From NCBI GenBank assembly GCA_018141785.1, contig CP073341.1:62001-126000 (forward strand): a DNA stretch of 64,000 bases, written 5' to 3'. The notes below the pieces were generated by a model. That model saw only the letters and a list, made by a program, of their open reading frames with translations. It ran no database searches and was not told the DNA's origin. Shown piece after piece: positions 17,051-26,156 of the stretch (position 1 is its first letter; each line of letters begins with the position of its first letter). This stretch comes from Candidatus Paraprochloron terpiosi LD05 (GTDB lineage: Bacteria; Cyanobacteriota; Cyanobacteriia; Cyanobacteriales; Prochloraceae). The position numbers were made by a program, and so were the translations under genes.

Positions 17051-17841
17051 TGTTTAAGCTCCTTCTATCGCTCTACTAATTACAAGATAGGCTCTCTTCT
17101 CTTTAGAAACCTTCGGGCAGTTACGCCTTTCTTACCCTCGCTCTTCCGATAGGCCGTTAATCACGCGACCCCACCACCTCATATGTTAGGCTTGCAATCC
17201 CCTATTTTGGTGGAAGTTGAGCGAGTTTTTACTCGTTTTGAATCAACTATTGTTACGAACCCTTGGGACTCATCCGTTGGGCCATCCCCAGCTCAGGAAT
17301 GTAAGTGGCCAATCTCTACCCTTACGAGCCTTTTTCGGGGTCTCTTCTGTCGTCTGTAACGGCCTTCCGACAGTGTCGGTTGTTGGGTCTTTTTTCAGAT
17401 GATTCACGCTAAGTTATCCCGGTGTTCTCCCTGTTAGCGGAAGTATCTCTGCCTAACCGTTTGGCCGCACTTTACCGCCCTGTTGCCAGCTTCAGCCTGA
17501 TGATTAATCTCACTGTGGCCAGCCCGGAGGGCGCGGCTGCGCAGGAGCAGGGGATTCACGCGATTCCTTCGCGGGAGAGACTTGGTTACACGATTTCTGA
17601 CTGTGGCCTCCCTCTCATAGTTCATTCAGTAGCAGGCTGGGTAATTTCTACCTTAGGGTTTCGGAATTCCACATTGGTTTTCCTAATTTCCCTCGCGGTT
17701 ATCGCGTTCAGGCACTAACTCGGAAGTCTGTTTTCAGCCCCTTTCGGTGGCCTAGATTGGCAGTTCCGATGTCCCGGAAACCCAGCCCTAGCTTCGTTTC
17801 GGCTTACGCCGCGACTTTACTTGCGCTTGATCGAGCCGCAC

Positions 17842-18152
17842 ATCTTGACAACCTATACCTAAACTGCTATAGTGAGGATATCTAATTAGCGCGACTCGTC
17901 CCTTCTGTTTTGCCTTTTGGGTCAGAAAGACCCAAAAGGTCAGAAAGCAAAGATGACGGGCATCAAGAGGATCGAGATATCAATGCAGCTCAAGTAATGT
18001 TGGCTTGGGCTAGGGGTCAGGAACTGGTCTCTTTAGATGTGGAGCCGCCGAGCTTCTACCGATTGCGGAAGCATGAGGCAACTCGGAGCGTTGAAGCGTC
18101 AGAAACGTCTAGCTCAAGCATAGCGGCTAGACGTGGTTCACCCATCGATGGA
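17842..18152. other. Spacer between the two head-to-head introns
   Basis: This 311-bp spacer holds the 5' exon and upstream region of tnpA on the left (the AT of the ATG at 17843-17842, preceded on the reverse strand by GTATAGGTTGTCAAG) and the 3' end of a tnpB gene on the right. It is the remains of one or two IS200/IS605-type elements into which both introns inserted. Confidence 0.6.
17950..18123 (+). pseudogene. TnpB (IS200/IS605 orfB) C-terminal fossil
   Basis: The frame reads GHQEDRDINAAQVMLAWARG then QELVSLDVEPPS. After a one-base shift (extra T near 18052) it continues CGSMRQLGALKRQKRLAQA before TAG at 18121. DRDINAAQ is the third RuvC aspartate motif of TnpB, and the CGSMxQLxxxKR tail is typical of cyanobacterial orfB proteins. 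The last codons contain an 8-bp hairpin (CGTCTAGC/GCTAGACG), probably the right-end hairpin of the element. Intron C begins 29 bp after the stop. Confidence 0.7.
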
Positions 18153-18241
18153 GTGCGGCTCGATCAAGCGCGAAAGTCGCGGCGCAAGCCAAAACATAAG
18201 CTAGGGCTTGGTTACCGGGACATCGTCTCCGATAATCTAAG

Positions 18242-18266
18242 CCCCCGCCATCACGGATGCCGGGGG
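18242..18266. repeat. Palindrome P1 variant, copy 2 (domain I of intron C)
   Basis: CCCCCGCC-ATCACGGAT-GCCGGGGG. In intron B the same place reads GGCCACCGAAAGGGGCT, a plain hairpin. The palindrome thus sits where a stem-loop already existed, with the flanking sequence (AATCTA... and GGCTGAAAAC) conserved on both sides. Confidence 0.7.
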
Positions 18267-18534
18267 CTGAAAACGGACAAACGATTCCTACCTGAACGCG
18301 AGACCCATAAGGGAAACGCGAGAGAAATTAAGTGACTCAAACAGGGTCACCGAACCTCTAAGGTAGTGATTACCGAACCTTGACAACTGAATGAACTATG
18401 AGAGTGAGGGCACGGTCAGAAATCGTGTAACCGAGCCTCTCCCGCCTGCGCAGCCGCGCCCTCCGGGCTGGCCACCGTGAGGTTAATCACCAGGCGGAAG
18501 CTGGCAGCAGGGCGGGACTGGAGCTGACGAGCGG

Positions 18535-18561
18535 GACGCCTTGGGCGGCACCTTCGGTGTC
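18535..18561. repeat. Double-hairpin element P2, copy 3 (intron C)
   Basis: GACGCC-TTG-GGCGG-CACC-TTC-GGTGTC, the P2 unit in plus orientation, in the non-coding part of intron C before the protein gene. Confidence 0.65.
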
Positions 18562-18950
18562 GTCGGTAACACCGCTAACAGGGAGAACACCGGGATAACT
18601 TAACGTGAATCATCTGAGAAAAGACCTAATAAAGGACACTGCCAAACCGCTTTAGAGCAGAAAAGATACCGAAAGAAACTCGTAAGACTATCGTCAGGTA
18701 CTTACATTCCTGAGTTGGTGATGGCCCAATGGATGAATCCCAAGGGTTCATAACAATAGTTCATTCCCAACGAGTAAAAACTCGCTCGACTTCCACTGAA
18801 GCAGGGGACTCCAAGCCCGACATGTGAGGTGGTGGGTCGCCTGATTAACGGCCTATCGGAAGAGCGAGGGTAAGAAGGGTGTAACTACCCGAAGGTTTCT
18901 ACAGAGAAGAGACCCAATGTAATTATCAGAGCGAATAAGGTCGCCAATCT

Positions 18951-20396
18951 GTGACTATCACTAACCAAACTCCAATCGAATACCGCAGCCTATGGGCTAT
19001 GAGACTCCATTTGACAGCATTCCTGCTAATGGGGAGGACTAGCCGACGGGCTGACGATGTCTGGAAAGACCTACCTTGGAAGCGATTCCGGGGTCAGGTG
19101 TTTCGGTTACAGAGGTGCATCTTCAAAGCGCAAAAAGACAATCAAAAAGCCAAAGTCAAACGCTTACAACGGCTCCTATTACAAAGCCGTGCAGCCCAGA
19201 GCTAGGGCCGTCAAACAAGTAACACAGCTCAATCAAGGGCGTAAGTCCCCCGCCGGAGTTGATGGTAAAACCGCACTCTCTACCAGAGAGCGTCTAGTGT
19301 TATGTCAGAGGCTGCAATAAACTGGTACCACTGGAGACACCAGCAACTGAGAAGGGTTAATATCCCCAAGCCTAACGGCAAAGTAAGGGGTCTAGGCATC
19401 CCTACAATAGCTGACCGGGCGTGGCAAGCGTTGCTCAAGTTAGCAGCGGAGCCAGCCTATGAAGCAACTGCCGGAGAAAGGAGCTACGGCTTCAGACCCG
19501 GTCGCTGTACTGCGGACGCACAAAAGCTCATCTTCAACAATCCGAAGAGTAACGCCAATGGTAAGGACAAGATGGTGCTAGAAACAGACATCCCTCTTAT
19601 GCTTCGATGAAATAGACCACCAGGTCATGCTTAGAGGGGTAGTCCTACCCAAAGAGGCTCTCAAAGGTCTCAAGCTTGCTGTGAAAGCTGGTGTCCGTGG
19701 TGAATACCCCTCCAGTATCAAGGGCACCCCCCAGGGTGGAGTGATTTCACCCTTACTGGCCAATATCGCCCTAGATGGACTTGAGAACCTAGGGTCTGAC
19801 CAATGGAAGAAAAGGCACACCAACGCACTCATAAGGGGTATCCGTTACGCGGATGACGCGGTCTTTATCTGTAAACCCGAAGCCGACACCACACGGCTAA
19901 GAGAAGATATCGACAGATTCCTGGAGACCAGGGGGCTACGAATTAACGAAGCTAAGACTAAGGTGAGTAAAGCTACGGATGGGTTTGACTTCCTAGGGTG
20001 GCGCTTTCGGGTGAATTCCCGTGAAGTATTCAAATCAACACCGAGTTCCAAAAATTATGTAGACATAAAGGCCAAGGTTAAAGCTACTCAGGAATTGTGG
20101 TATGACCACGGAAGCTCGTCTGAAAAGGATAGAGTCACAAGTCCGAGGCGGTCGCCAGAATCACTCAAACTGCGATACTCGTTCAGCATTTGCTATGGTC
20201 ACTCAAACAATGGGTATGGCACAAATTGAGAGCTGAAAAGCGCAGGATGGCGACTATGGAAGCAGAGAAAGCACGACGGCTCGCCACTAAGGGGATTAAA
20301 CCCCAAGGGGCGGCCAAACGACAGCTCACCAGTGAGCAGGTACATATTGCTTTCCCAGCAATTCCCTGGAAAGTCAACGACCCCCGGCATTGATTA
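18951..20396 (+). pseudogene. Reverse transcriptase-maturase of intron C (multiple frameshifts)
   Basis: The reading starts at a GTG (18951, TITNQTPIEYRSLWAMRL) and in successive frames gives SRRADDVWKDLPWKRFRGQV, QVTQLNQGRKSPAGVDGK, NIPKPNGKVRGLGIPTIADR, ERSYGFRPGRCTADAQKLIF, GTPQGGVISPLLANIALDGL, GIRYADDAVFICKPE (catalytic YADD) and DGFDFLGWRFRVNS, ending QVHIAFPAIPWKVNDPRH at a TGA inside palindrome P1. Frame changes near 19203, 19310, 19605 and 20140 break it. The same one-base change at GCCCAGAGCTAGGGCC is found in intron B. Confidence 0.85.
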
Positions 20397-20406
20397 ATGG
20401 CGGGGG
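20381..20406. repeat. Palindrome P1, copy 3 (splits RT and HNH in intron C)
   Basis: Arms CCCCCGGCATTGATT and complement. The palindrome supplies both the TGA that ends the RT frame and the ATG (20397) that opens the HNH frame, so it converts a fusion protein into two frames. Confidence 0.75.
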
Positions 20407-20702
20407 TCAAAGGTGATGCCTCACCCTACGATGGGAATATTTCCTATTGGGTTGGTCGGAATTCCAAGCTATATAGCGGGCCAACCGCTGAAGCAATTAA
20501 GCGACAAAAGGGCAAATGTCAGCACTGCAACCGATTGTTCATGGAGATGGATGGAGCCGTGGAGTTGCACCACATCGATGGCAACCATAACAACTGGAAA
20601 CGTAAGAATCTAGTTGCCCTCCACCGAGAGTGTCACCAGGCGCAAGCAATACATCGCAAGCGTATTAAGGACGGTCAATGTCAGCGCGCCGTAAAGGCAT
20701 AG
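20397..20702 (+). CDS. HNH endonuclease domain of the intron C protein, open frame
   Basis: The 101-residue frame reads KGDASPYDGNISYWVGRNSK, KRQKGKCQHCNRLFMEMDGA and VELHHIDGNHNNWKRKNLVA. It has the zinc-type CxxC, the HHxxG/N HNH core and a downstream CHQ, like the En domain of group II intron proteins. The ATG lies in palindrome P1. Whether it is expressed separately from the broken RT is unknown; without the RT it has no retrohoming role. Confidence 0.6.
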   Translation: MAGVKGDASPYDGNISYWVGRNSKLYSGPTAEAIKRQKGKCQHCNRLFMEMDGAVELHHIDGNHNNWKRKNLVALHRECHQAQAIHRKRIKDGQCQRAVKA

Positions 20703-20713
20703 AGGCACCTGAG

Positions 20714-20739
20714 CCCCCGGCATTGATTAATGGCGGGGG
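20714..20739. repeat. Palindrome P1, copy 4 (inside domain V of intron C)
   Basis: CCCCCGGCATTGATTAATGG then CGGGGG, between GAGCC and TGAAAGTCGCACG. In intron B the corresponding bases are the uninterrupted domain V strand GAGCCGGATGAGGTGAAAG. The insertion falls in the catalytic core of the ribozyme. Confidence 0.75.
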
Positions 20740-20757
20740 TGAAAGTCGCACGTCCGG

Positions 20758-20784
20758 GACGCCAAAGGCGGCACCTTCGGTGTC
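20758..20784. repeat. Double-hairpin element P2, copy 4 (after domain V of intron C)
   Basis: GACGCC-AAA-GGCGG-CACC-TTC-GGTGTC, at the same place relative to domain V as the copy at 15216-15242 in intron B, so it was shared before the introns separated. Confidence 0.7.
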
Positions 20785-20867
20785 GTAGGAGAGGGGCGAG
20801 GCGGTAACGTCTCCCTCGACTCTAATCATCGAAGTAGGATAAACGCAGATGGGAAGGATGGGGATAA

Positions 20868-23387
20868 TTAGGGCGATCCGGGGTGAAACACCGGATCTGC
20901 TACCGCAGATCGCTCTCTCATTCTCATCAATTCAGGGAGAACATTGATCGCTGATTCTAATCCCCTCACTCCCCACCACTTTGTCTCTTCATTCCATTTT
21001 ATTCCTTTTAGGTTGGCGCTATAGAGGTTGGCGTATTGGAGGTTGGCGTTATCAAGGTTGGCGTTATAGAGGTTAGCGTTTATGAGGTCAGCGCTATCAA
21101 GGTTGGCGTTATAGAGGTTGGCCTGATAGAGGTTAGCGTGATAGAGGTTTGCACCACTCAGAAAAGCACCAACAATACGGGAAAAAGTGGCATTACCAAG
21201 AGATTCACTATAATTGATGATGCGAGATAACTTATCCTTATCTTTCGGTATCCCCTCCTTATTCACCTTCCCACAGAGATGAAAAGACAGCTCCAGATCC
21301 TGCTTTTTTCCATATCGTTGTAATTCCAGGAGCAAAATCAACACATTCAAACCCGTGTAGATATCCACTTGTCGCAATCCCAGAAAGGTTTTCTTCCCTA
21401 GAATGGGATTTTGTCGCAATTTTCCCATCTTCCAGAGAGGATAATTTTCCTTTCCTTCCTCAGGGAACACGTCTATATACTCCCCTTCACACCATTTGTG
21501 ATAAAAATCCTCCAAGGTGGTAAATAATTCTTCCGGTTCAAACCCCTGATTTTCCCCCAACAACCCAAATAAGTAGTCCACAATTTCCCTAGTGAGGTTC
21601 CCGTATCCCAGTAAATCGTAGATTTCCTTGGGTTGGGGTGATTCGAGGAAACATTGTTCCATCGCTTTTGCGCAGAAAAACTCACTAAAGCTTTTGTGAA
21701 AAAATTCCACCGCTCCTGTATCTGCTGATTTGAGATAAAACGCAGCTAAAGCATTTTTTAAGTTATCCTCCTCCTTCCCCTGGGCAATTTTGCTCATGGA
21801 ATCAGCAATTTTCTGGTCAAATTTCTCCAACCTCTCTATTACTGCTTTGATAGTACAATATTCTCCTCCTGACTGAATTACACAAATTCCTGCACTCATC
21901 AAAACTTGCTCCAATTCTGGTGGTGTTAACCCCACAATCTTCTTTTGCTCATATTCATCACGCTGCTTTGTTAAAACCCATTGAATGGATTGGTTATAAA
22001 TCTGGATTTTTGCTCCCATTTCCCCTTGGTTTTGGAAAGTTTCCCTCTTAATGTTCCCATCTCGGTGCATAACAGCTAAAAGATAGAGAAGGAGGGGTTC
22101 GGGAGCTAATTCTTTTTGCACCGTTTGGGGACAATGAGTCAAAAACCCCCTAAATTTTGCTACCTCCTCTTCCCCCACAACCAGTTCCCATTTTTCCAAC
22201 CACTTCCCTTGTAATGCAGAATTCATGGAAGCAATGGTGGTTTCCTCCTTGGGATAAGTCAAATCTTGAAAAGCTAAAGGACGTCCAGTGAGAATAATCT
22301 GGTGAGGTGTTCTTTCTTGGAAGCGAACAATTTGATCCAAAAACTTCTGAACCCCAAACACTCTCCCTTCCATTCTCAACTCGTCAAAACCATCCAAAAA
22401 GATTAAATAGCGCTGTTTTTCATTTTTGAGCCAATTTTGCCCTAATTCCTTGATTGTTGGTTCCAGAGTATCCGTCAAATTTGCTTTGAAATCATCTATA
22501 TCCCGCAAACGAATCCAAATAGGTATCCAAAGAGGATGCAAATCTCGTCGCACCCGAAAAGAAAAAAGACGAGAGAACACAGTTTTTCCTCTTCCTGGTG
22601 CTCCCATAATCACCAAAACTCGGTTAGATTTTTCTTCCAGCTTCCTCTTTACCCAATCTTCCAAACTTTCTCCCTCTTCAGTTTCCAAGGGAACGTATAT
22701 TTGCTCCAAAGTTAAATCATCATCCCCCAAAACCTTCTCTTGAGGTTGACGCTCGATGATATCTTCGTAGTACTCTTCAATTCTTTTATAGATACTCTCC
22801 TGATTTTCCCCACCTAGATAAATAGGGATCGCACCATCCACCTTATCCCCTGCTTCCCGCGCTGCTTTTTTTTAATAATCCTCCGTTTTCCAACTCACCC
22901 AACCCGTAACAACCTCTCTTACCCTTTTGTCTGTCATTCCTCCTGCTTTTAAGAAAGAAGACAAACTGCTATTGAACGCTTGAGCTAACCGAGAAGTATG
23001 AAAACCCTATAAAATTTCCTGAGCTAATTCCTGGTTCACCTTATAGGGAGGTAATTGACAATCCTGTGGTAGCTCTTCCGGCAAATTCAAAGAAAGTTTT
23101 TGTTCCTCAAAGCTTTGTAGATAATAAGTAAGAGCATGTGAATTCACAAAATCCTCAAGAGAAACCTTATTATCATCAGAAGCTAAAGCTTCCAGGAAGT
23201 TACAACCAGCAGCAACAGGAACTGCACCCGGTACCCCCAGAGCAGTCGCAAACTTTGCCGCAGAACCCATCAATTTCCTGATTTTTGGGTGTTGCAGGAA
23301 TGATTTGAGTTTGTTTTGGATGGTAATTTGGGACACGTTTTTTTGGCGCCACTCTTTTCCAATTATATCATACACAGCAAATTTCAT
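20868..23387 (-). pseudogene. NACHT NTPase with C-terminal pentapeptide repeats, two nonsense codons
   Basis: One frame runs from ATG 23387 (MKFAVYDIIGKEWRQKN) to 20868 with in-frame stops TAG at 23007-23009 and TAA at 22872-22874. The NACHT part has Walker A VLVIMGAPGRGKTVFSRLF and Walker B RYLIFLDGFDEL. The C-terminus is a run of pentapeptide repeats (ANLYHANLYQANLYNANL). NACHT proteins are NLR-like signalling ATPases, many of them antiphage in bacteria. The 657-residue part from 22841 to 20868 remains open and keeps the NTPase and sensor, but the N-terminal effector-like part (about 125 residues) is cut off. The final 15 residues come from the inverted repeat at 20871. Confidence 0.82.
20871..20914. 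repeat. 44-bp repeat, left arm flanking the NACHT gene
   Basis: It is the exact reverse complement of 23477-23520. Each arm consists of two smaller palindromes (GATCTGC..GCAGATC and GATCCGG..CCGGATC). It overlaps the last codons of the NACHT frame. Confidence 0.85.
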
Positions 23388-23476
23388 TTTGTCAACCCCT
23401 AAGGAAAAATTAATTATCTCGCGCAAAGTAGCCGCTCGAAAGACTCGCTCCAGCGCCAAGACGCAAAGGGGGAAAA

Positions 23477-23520
23477 AGCGATCTGCGGTAGCAGATCCGG
23501 TGTTTCACCCCGGATCGCCC
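23477..23520. repeat. 44-bp repeat, right arm flanking the NACHT gene
   Basis: It is a perfect inverted match to 20871-20914, about 90 bp upstream of the NACHT start codon. Homology does not extend beyond the 44 bp on either side. Confidence 0.85.
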
Positions 23521-23668
23521 TCCCTCTCTTTTCTCTCTTCTCTTCCTCTGTGTCCTCTGCGCCGGAGCGGTTTATATTACAAATATAATACACTAAACCA
23601 CAAAAAAACTTTACAAAAAACATGGAAAAAAACTCCCTCTTTGCGGAAACAGAGAATATTGGTGTATT

Positions 23669-24407
23669 ATGTTACGTTAAAAATGTAAGTATAAATTTGG
23701 TTCCTTCACCGCCTTAACCAATATAAACCTCCAAATTTATCCTGGGGAAAGGGTTGCCCTGGTGGGGTCTTCCGGTGCGGGAAAAAGTACTTTGATTAGT
23801 TTGCTCAATGGTACCTTATTACCAAGTACAGGGAAAGTTATTGTATGCAATCAAAATTTAGCTCGCCTTTCCCCCCGGAAGTTGCGTCAAATCCAAAGAG
23901 GAATAGGTACTGTGTATCAGCAGTTTCATTTAGTGGATAATCTGCGGGTGATTCATAATGTAAATGCAGGACATTTAGGTCGCTGGTCTTTTTGGAAAGC
24001 AGCTCTTTCCCTCATTTTCCCAATGTCCGTGAAGACTGCGACTGCTGCTTTAACCCGGGTGGGTATTCCCGAGAAGTTGTACGCACGAACCACCTTGCAT
24101 AAAACCACTTTCCGGGGGACAGAAGCAAAGGGTTGCTTTAGCGCGGGTATTGGTGCAAAACCCCAAGGTAATTCTCGCTGACGAACCAATTTCTTCTCTG
24201 GATCCAGAATTAAGTCGGGAAATCATGGATTTGTTGCGCCTTCTCAGTGAACAAGAAGGGAAAACTCTAGTAGTGAGTTTACACTCCATTGCATTTGCTC
24301 GTTCTCATTGCGATTGCTTTATTGGTTTGCGTAAGGGCAGAATTGTTTTTGATGAGAGATCGGTTGCAGTTTCTCCAGCCACGATAGATGATTTATACAG
24401 GGAATGA
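23669..24407 (+). pseudogene. ABC transporter ATP-binding protein (PhnC-like), frameshifted
   Basis: The frame reads FGSFTALTNINLQIYPGERV, ALVGSSGAGKSTLISLLNGT (Walker A) and RGIGTVYQQFHLVDNLR (Q-loop), then shifts near 24100 to [20 protein letters not shown] (signature) and [17 protein letters not shown] (Walker B), ending [14 protein letters not shown] (H-loop). This is the layout of phosphonate/phosphate-type PhnC ATPases. A TAA at 23678 follows the only nearby ATG, and the shift before LSGGQ adds a second lesion. No permease or binding-protein gene is adjacent, so this is an isolated remnant. Confidence 0.8.
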
Positions 24408-24548
24408 GGAAGATATACAATATAGCCCCTAGTGGGCAATGCCCACCCTACCACTCCTTCCCCCCTTTGCGCCCTTCCCCTGGGCGAGACTCTTTATACT
24501 TATCACTGTTAAGGTACTTGTTAACTGCTCTCAATCTTTCTGATAATT

Positions 24549-26129
24549 ATGGCAAAGGTTCTCGTATCCGATCCAATTGATAAATCTGGCATTGAAATTA
24601 TCGCATCAGTCGCCCAAGTTGACGTCAAAACCAAAATCCCCCTGTCCGAACTGGTGAACATCATTCCCGAATACGATGCTTTAATGGTTCGTTCTGGCAC
24701 CCAAGTAACAAAAGAAGTGATTGAGGCTGGGACTAACCTGAAAATTATCGGACGTGCAGGAGTGGGTGTGGATAACATCGACGTTACCGCTGCTACCCGT
24801 CAAGGGATTGTGGTGGTGAACTCGCCGGAGGGGAACACTATTGCTGCCGCCGAACATGCCATCGCTATGATGCTAGCTCTATCTCGTCACATTCCGCAGG
24901 CGTTCCAATCGGTTCAGAATAAGGAATGGAACCGCAAGCTCTTTCTCGGTTTTGAAGTTTATAAGAAAACGTTGGGTGTGGTGGGTTTAGGCAAAATAGG
25001 CTCCCATGTGGCTAAAGTGGGACGGGCGATGGGAATGAAAATTCTGGCCTATGACCCATTTATCTCTCAAGAACGGGCGGAGCGCCTGGGCTGTAGTCTG
25101 GTAGACTTGGATCTGCTCATAGCATCGGCAGATTACATCAGCCTCCACGTTCCCAAAACCCCAGAAACTAAGCATCTGATTAATGCTTCCTCCTTAAGTA
25201 AGATGAAACCAAATGCCCACATTATCAACTGCTCCCGTGGGGGAATCGTGGATGAGGAAGCATTGGTAGAAGCTTTGGAGGCGGGCAAAATTGGCGGAGC
25301 TGCCTTAGATGTTTTCGAGACTGAACCTCTGGGAGAATCAAAGTTGAGGGAATTAGGATCCAAAGTGATTCTGACTCCTCACCTAGGGGCTTCCACAGCG
25401 GAAGCTCAGGTGAATGTTGCTATTGATGTGGCGGAGCAAATTCGGGATGTTTTGTTGGGACTTTCAGCTCGCACTGCGGTGAATATCCCCGGACTGAATC
25501 CCGATGTGATGGAACAGCTGCGACTCTATCTCACATTAGCAGAAACTCTGGGCAACTTTGTCAGTCAACTAGCAGGAGGACGAATTGAGTCCTTAAATGT
25601 TAAATTGCAAGGAGAATTAGCTAGTAACGACAGTCAGCCCTTAGTGGTGGCTGCCATTAAAGGACTCCTATCCCAAGCCCTGCGAGAAAGAGTCAATTAT
25701 GTGAATGCCCGCATTGAGGCTGAAGAGAGGGGCATTCGAGTGATAGAAACCAGAGATGGGTCGATTCGGGATTATTCCGGTTCTCTCCTCTTGGAAGCCC
25801 AGGGATCTTTGGGTACACATTCCGTTACCGGTGCTCTCCTCAGTAACGGGGAAATCCGCATCACCAATGTAGATGAGTTTCCCATTAACGTACCTCCCAC
25901 TAACTATATGCTCTTTACCCTCCATCGGGATATGCCTGGAATTATTGGAAAAATAGGTTCCATACTGGGTAGCTTTAATGTTAATATCGCTAGTATGCAG
26001 GTGGGGCGGAAAATTGTCCGAGGTGAAGCTGTCATGGTGCTGAGTCTTGACGATCCCCTCCCCGATGGAATTTTGGGGGAAGTTACCCAAATCGATGGCA
26101 TTCGCGACGCCTATACTATAACCCTGTAA
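24549..26129 (+). CDS. serA: D-3-phosphoglycerate dehydrogenase
   Basis: The enzyme oxidises 3-phosphoglycerate in the first step of serine synthesis. The 526-residue length is that of the long form: a catalytic and Rossmann domain (GRAGVGVDNIDVTAATRQG, LGVVGLGKIGSHVAKVGRAM, NCSRGGIVDEEALVEAL, LTPHLGASTAEAQ with the catalytic His), an intervening domain, and a C-terminal ACT domain (YMLFTLHRDMPGIIGKIGSI) that senses serine or a related effector. It lies 27 bp upstream of prmA on the same strand. Confidence 0.96.
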   Translation: MAKVLVSDPIDKSGIEIIASVAQVDVKTKIPLSELVNIIPEYDALMVRSGTQVTKEVIEAGTNLKIIGRAGVGVDNIDVTAATRQGIVVVNSPEGNTIAAAEHAIAMMLALSRHIPQAFQSVQNKEWNRKLFLGFEVYKKTLGVVGLGKIGSHVAKVGRAMGMKILAYDPFISQERAERLGCSLVDLDLLIASADYISLHVPKTPETKHLINASSLSKMKPNAHIINCSRGGIVDEEALVEALEAGKIGGAALDVFETEPLGESKLRELGSKVILTPHLGASTAEAQVNVAIDVAEQIRDVLLGLSARTAVNIPGLNPDVMEQLRLYLTLAETLGNFVSQLAGGRIESLNVKLQGELASNDSQPLVVAAIKGLLSQALRERVNYVNARIEAEERGIRVIETRDGSIRDYSGSLLLEAQGSLGTHSVTGALLSNGEIRITNVDEFPINVPPTNYMLFTLHRDMPGIIGKIGSILGSFNVNIASMQVGRKIVRGEAVMVLSLDDPLPDGILGEVTQIDGIRDAYTITL

Positions 26130-26156
26130 TCCTTGCTTCTCTAAATCTACCCCGAA

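Larger units (their letters stand above)
15174..17841 (-). mobile_element. Group II intron B with degenerate RT-maturase-HNH gene
   Basis: On the reverse strand the element begins GTGCGGCTCGATCAAGCGC at 17841 (a GUGYG 5' end) and ends CTCGACTCTAAT at 15174 (AY 3' end). Domain V is intact at 15240-15273 (34 nt, starts GAGCCGGATGAGGTGAAAG). Domain IV carries the broken protein gene. Exons are the two halves of the tnpA start codon (AT|G). The intron is homologous to intron C along its whole length and lies in opposite orientation. A palindrome of family P1 (15591-15616) and two double-hairpin elements (15216-15242, 15334-15360) sit inside it. Confidence 0.88.
18153..20826 (+). mobile_element. 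Group II intron C with degenerate RT-maturase-HNH gene
   Basis: It begins GTGCGGCTCGATCAAGCGC at 18153 and ends CTCGACTCTAAT at 20826, the same termini as intron B on the other strand. Its domain V region (from 20711) is interrupted: after GAGCC a P1 palindrome (20714-20739) replaces the rest of the left strand before GTGAAAGTCGCACGTCCGG. A second P1 copy replaces a domain I hairpin tip (18242-18266) and a third splits the RT and HNH codons. With domain V broken the intron should not splice. The exons are a tnpB 3' end on the left and unrecognised sequence on the right. Confidence 0.88.

Noticed and set aside
17910..18335. 141-codon frame across the TnpB fossil and the start of intron C
   Set aside because: Only its first third matches TnpB; the rest runs through a frameshift and the intron 5' end, so the frame as a whole is not a gene.
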